Origin: Gymnopilus junonius
Lineage: Eukaryota > Basidiomycota > Agaricomycetes > Agaricales > Galerinaceae
Assembly (NCBI GenBank): GCA_015501075.1
Contig: JADNYJ010000010.1
Location: 248,001 to 312,000, forward strand
DNA: 64,000 nucleotides
Direction: 5' to 3'
The notes below the pieces were generated by a model, which was not told where the DNA came from, ran no database searches, and worked only from the letters and a program-made list of their open reading frames with translations. Within the stretch, counting starts at the first letter, position 1. Every line of letters starts with the position of its first letter. This document shows, one piece after another, positions 62,061 through 64,000 of the stretch. The translations under genes were made by a program, and so were the position numbers.

Positions 62061-62618
62061 TTATCTTGGGACCCTGCGTCGTCTTTCTTTGATAGCTTTG
62101 ATCAACTCTGCATGGCGTTCACGCTTCACTTGGCCTAAATCTTATTGACGCTCAGTATATGCACACCGCACTTGCAGTTTAGGTGCAACCCACTGTGATG
62201 GATCCCGTTGATGGAGGCAAGAAAATTTTGGTGATTTTCCTCAATGGTCCGTCTCAGCTGTGAATAAAATCCTTCAGAACAGATAAATGCCCCATATAAA
62301 GACGCACAATTCGGATTAGACTGGGAGCTCACCTCCTGTCGTTCTATCTCTGGTATTCAAACTCCCCTCATGACCGTGCTCATCGGCCAATTGAGAGATA
62401 ATACCTTCACTTTCCCTCTGAAAATCTTCCATCTGGTCATGGGTGCTCACCGTTTGCGCTTGTACGCCTTCAACGGTAGCTGAGTACTTGTTATCATTGC
62501 ACCAAGCCTTGGTTTCGTCCAGTGTCATTTGGAGGAGATTCTTCACGTCATCGAGTTCTTGCATGAGTTCCCGGCTCGGATAAAGTATCGGAGAGGCTGG
62601 GCGGGGCGTAGATGCCAT
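62061..62618 (-). CDS. Small helical protein of unknown function
   Basis: It starts at ATG 62618 (MASTPRPASPILYPSRELMQ) and is helical throughout: ELDDVKNLLQMTLDETKAWC, QMEDFQRESEGIISQLADE. After an intron beginning at the GTGAGC near 62332, it continues as LRRTIEENHQNFLASINGIH. A second intron (to about 62132) leads to the end QVKRERHAELIKAIKERRRR VPR. The first splice as seen does not keep the frame, so a one-base error or another site is involved. The heptad-like pattern suggests a coiled coil of about 145 aa. I do not recognise the family. Confidence 0.55.
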
Positions 62619-62639
62619 GCTGGTACAAAATACTTCAAG

Positions 62640-63002
62640 TTGTGCGATCTAGAACAAAAACAAGCCGTCCAATGCACATGACATCTGCATGGCCACACCT
62701 GTGACCTGATCACTCTTTGCAGCTTTGACAGGAAGTAAAGAATGGTATATTCAACGGACAAGTAAAGAATGGACCGATATTCTTCCGTCAGCTACTCGAA
62801 AATGTCACCCAATCGCAATCAAGGCCTCCTTTGACCAATCCGACCGTTCTGGTGATATTGGATTTGCAGCGTAATTCAGAGGTCCTAAGTCCTGGCAAAG
62901 GCGACAGCCAGGAGCCTGGCCTATCAGACTCATGCCTCTGAACTTCTGAGCAGAGCTTGAACTCTATTGGGAGGGAAGAGAACTCACATATTCGTTTGGT
63001 CT
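62640..63002. other. Intergenic, no gene recognised
   Basis: A minus-strand frame of 72 codons (62788-63006) overlaps the end of the next gene but has no conserved look. AAAGAATGG occurs twice around 62740-62775. No other structure is seen. Confidence 0.4.
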
Positions 63003-63462
63003 TCATTCAGTCCTAGTTGAAGGTTTTTGACTCTCCTGCTGTAAAATCTTTTCCTCTTCTACAGAAAGAGTAAAGAAGGAGTTGATCGACCTGGCAGCCC
63101 ATCTCCTTGGCTATAAAAAGAAAGAGCAGTTAATGTGTGAAAGGAGTCCCTCAGTGCGCAAAGGAGCTCACAGCCTGGAAAACATGTTCGTGGTCTCCAA
63201 AGTCATAGAGAAATACCGCGTAGAAAGCAACGGCTTTCAGTTATCCCTTTAATAAGCCGGAAACAGTTTCAGGCGGTGCAGCAGACGTACTTGGGATAAC
63301 GAGGAAGGAGATTAGTCGTGAGCCAATATACACCCAAGGCGGACGGAAATCTTCGCCGGGGCCTTCCATTTTCTTAGGAGTTCGATTCACATCCATTGAC
63401 ATCGCCCTCCTTTTGAGCGTGCGCTGGGCAAACAGTGGTCTGGCAGAATAAAGGCCCCGCAT
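63003..63462 (-). CDS. Small single-pass membrane protein, probably mitochondrial
   Basis: Three exons from ATG 63462 join in frame to a protein of about 110 aa. The N-terminus MRGLYSARPLFAQRTLKRRA is basic, with Arg, Ser and Leu and no acid, like a mitochondrial presequence. NRTPKKMEGPGEDFRPPWVY follows, then one membrane helix, SRLISFLVIPTVAFYAVFLY (split by the intron 63232-63290 or so), then DFGDHEHVFQA, PRRWAARSINSFFTLSVEEE and KILQQESQKPSTRTE. The size and layout resemble accessory subunits of the inner membrane. I cannot assign a function. Confidence 0.65.
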
Positions 63463-63657
63463 ACTAGTACTCGCTGTTCGACGCTGCGTTCAAAGAGAAA
63501 TTGAAAGGCCAATGGCAAGCACGACCACACACGCTATTATTGCTTCCCGGGCCGAGATAAATAGGTCCCGTTCCGTCATGATGACATAGACATAAATAAC
63601 TGTGTCCCACCCTCTCACATATTCTCTTTGCATCCTATCCATCTCCAGATCCCAGCC
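63463..63657. promoter_or_regulatory. Promoter region of the aldolase-like gene
   Basis: 195 bp between divergent start codons. ATAAATA words at 63559-63565 and 63593-63599 are TATA-like, the second about 60 bases before the start codon. A pyrimidine-rich stretch with CTCTTTGCATCC follows, as in strongly expressed fungal genes. Confidence 0.5.
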
Positions 63658-64000
63658 ATGCCAGCCGAAACAGTCTACAGTCTACCCCACAACCTATTCT
63701 CTGTCCCAGATATCCTTCCCGAAGTCAATCGCGATGCTGTAAGCGGACACGGCAACATCCAGATCCTGCTGTACCCCTACCATTCTCCCTTTGAAGCCCA
63801 TGAGCTGATCGCCGTGGCCAATGCCATCGTTCACCCTCGCGGTAAGGGAGTATATGCAACGGATGAATCCCCGGACGCGATGGACGACCTCCTTAACGCG
63901 GTGACACCGGATGGATTGAAGAAGCACTTGAGCGAGGAGGAGAATACTGAAAGGAGGAAGAAATGGAAGGAAAGCATGTACAAGGCGGTTTCGAGCGGTA
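63658..64000 (+). CDS. Class I fructose-bisphosphate aldolase-like protein, N-terminal part
   Basis: An open frame from ATG 63658 that runs off the window (114 codons seen). The first 40 residues are unlike typical aldolase. Then HELIAVANAIVHPRGKGVYA TDESPDAMDDLL aligns with the class I aldolase line 'EL..IA..IVAPGKGILAADES.G.I..R', with the conserved Lys-Gly and Asp-Glu-Ser, and EENTERRKKWKESMYKAV aligns with 'ENTEENRR.YR.LLF.A'. Class I enzymes use a Schiff-base Lys that would lie beyond the window edge. Most fungi use the class II metal enzyme in glycolysis, so this could be a second aldolase or act on another ketose. No intron so far. Confidence 0.7.
   Translation, partial: MPAETVYSLPHNLFSVPDILPEVNRDAVSGHGNIQILLYPYHSPFEAHELIAVANAIVHPRGKGVYATDESPDAMDDLLNAVTPDGLKKHLSEEENTERRKKWKESMYKAVSSG

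Noticed and set aside
62788..63006. 72-codon minus-strand frame
   Set aside because: It overlaps the 3' end of the small membrane protein gene, has no conserved look and no partner exon.

Overview
The window is nuclear DNA of a filamentous basidiomycete, most likely an Agaricomycete. Protein genes lie about every 2 kb on both strands and are cut by many short introns (about 50-65 nt). Protein families (Kre6/Skn1 GH16, SAGA Sgf29, Scm3, Drs1, Dhr1/Ecm16, Sen1, Ulp2, BTB and F-box proteins) are fungal. I see no rRNA, tRNA, CRISPR array, operon or prokaryotic signal. I cannot name the species.

Layout. 0-12 kb: the 3' end of a SUMO E1 subunit gene (AOS1), a broken unidentified gene, a frameshifted FAD-dependent fumarate-reductase-like gene and a very long phospholipase D1 gene, also frameshifted. 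12-14 kb: a small accessory stretch with a 650-bp hAT-type MITE and a solo pipsqueak helix-turn-helix fragment of a pogo-like transposase. 14-27 kb: an uncharacterised SAP + F-box protein, then DRS1, a BTB protein and a Prp24/SART3 homologue, these three on the minus strand. 27-34 kb: an F-box protein, a short-chain dehydrogenase and a KRE6-type glucan-synthesis protein, all plus. 34-48 kb: ULP2 (plus), then a minus-strand run of mitochondrial L6, an Arc1-like tRNA-binding protein, a 2OG-Fe(II) oxygenase, a Dpb3-like histone-fold protein, Hsp20, SGF29 and translin. 48-54.4 kb: SEN1 (plus), converging on ECM16/DHR1 (minus). 58.9-63.5 kb: SCM3 and two small unknown genes (minus). The right edge cuts a class I fructose-bisphosphate aldolase-like gene (plus).

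The genes are mainly housekeeping: SUMO cycle (AOS1, ULP2), ribosome assembly (DRS1, ECM16), U6 snRNP (PRP24), RNA termination (SEN1), chromatin and centromere (SGF29, Dpb3-like, SCM3). They do not form one system. The main oddities are single-base indels that break otherwise well conserved proteins (dense at 3-15 kb and 38-40 kb, mostly in short homopolymers and best explained as assembly errors), three GC-AG introns, a 629-nt intron in a gene set whose introns are usually under 70 nt, the hAT MITE with a perfect 8-bp target duplication, and the SAP + F-box protein. I did not find a clear new biological system.
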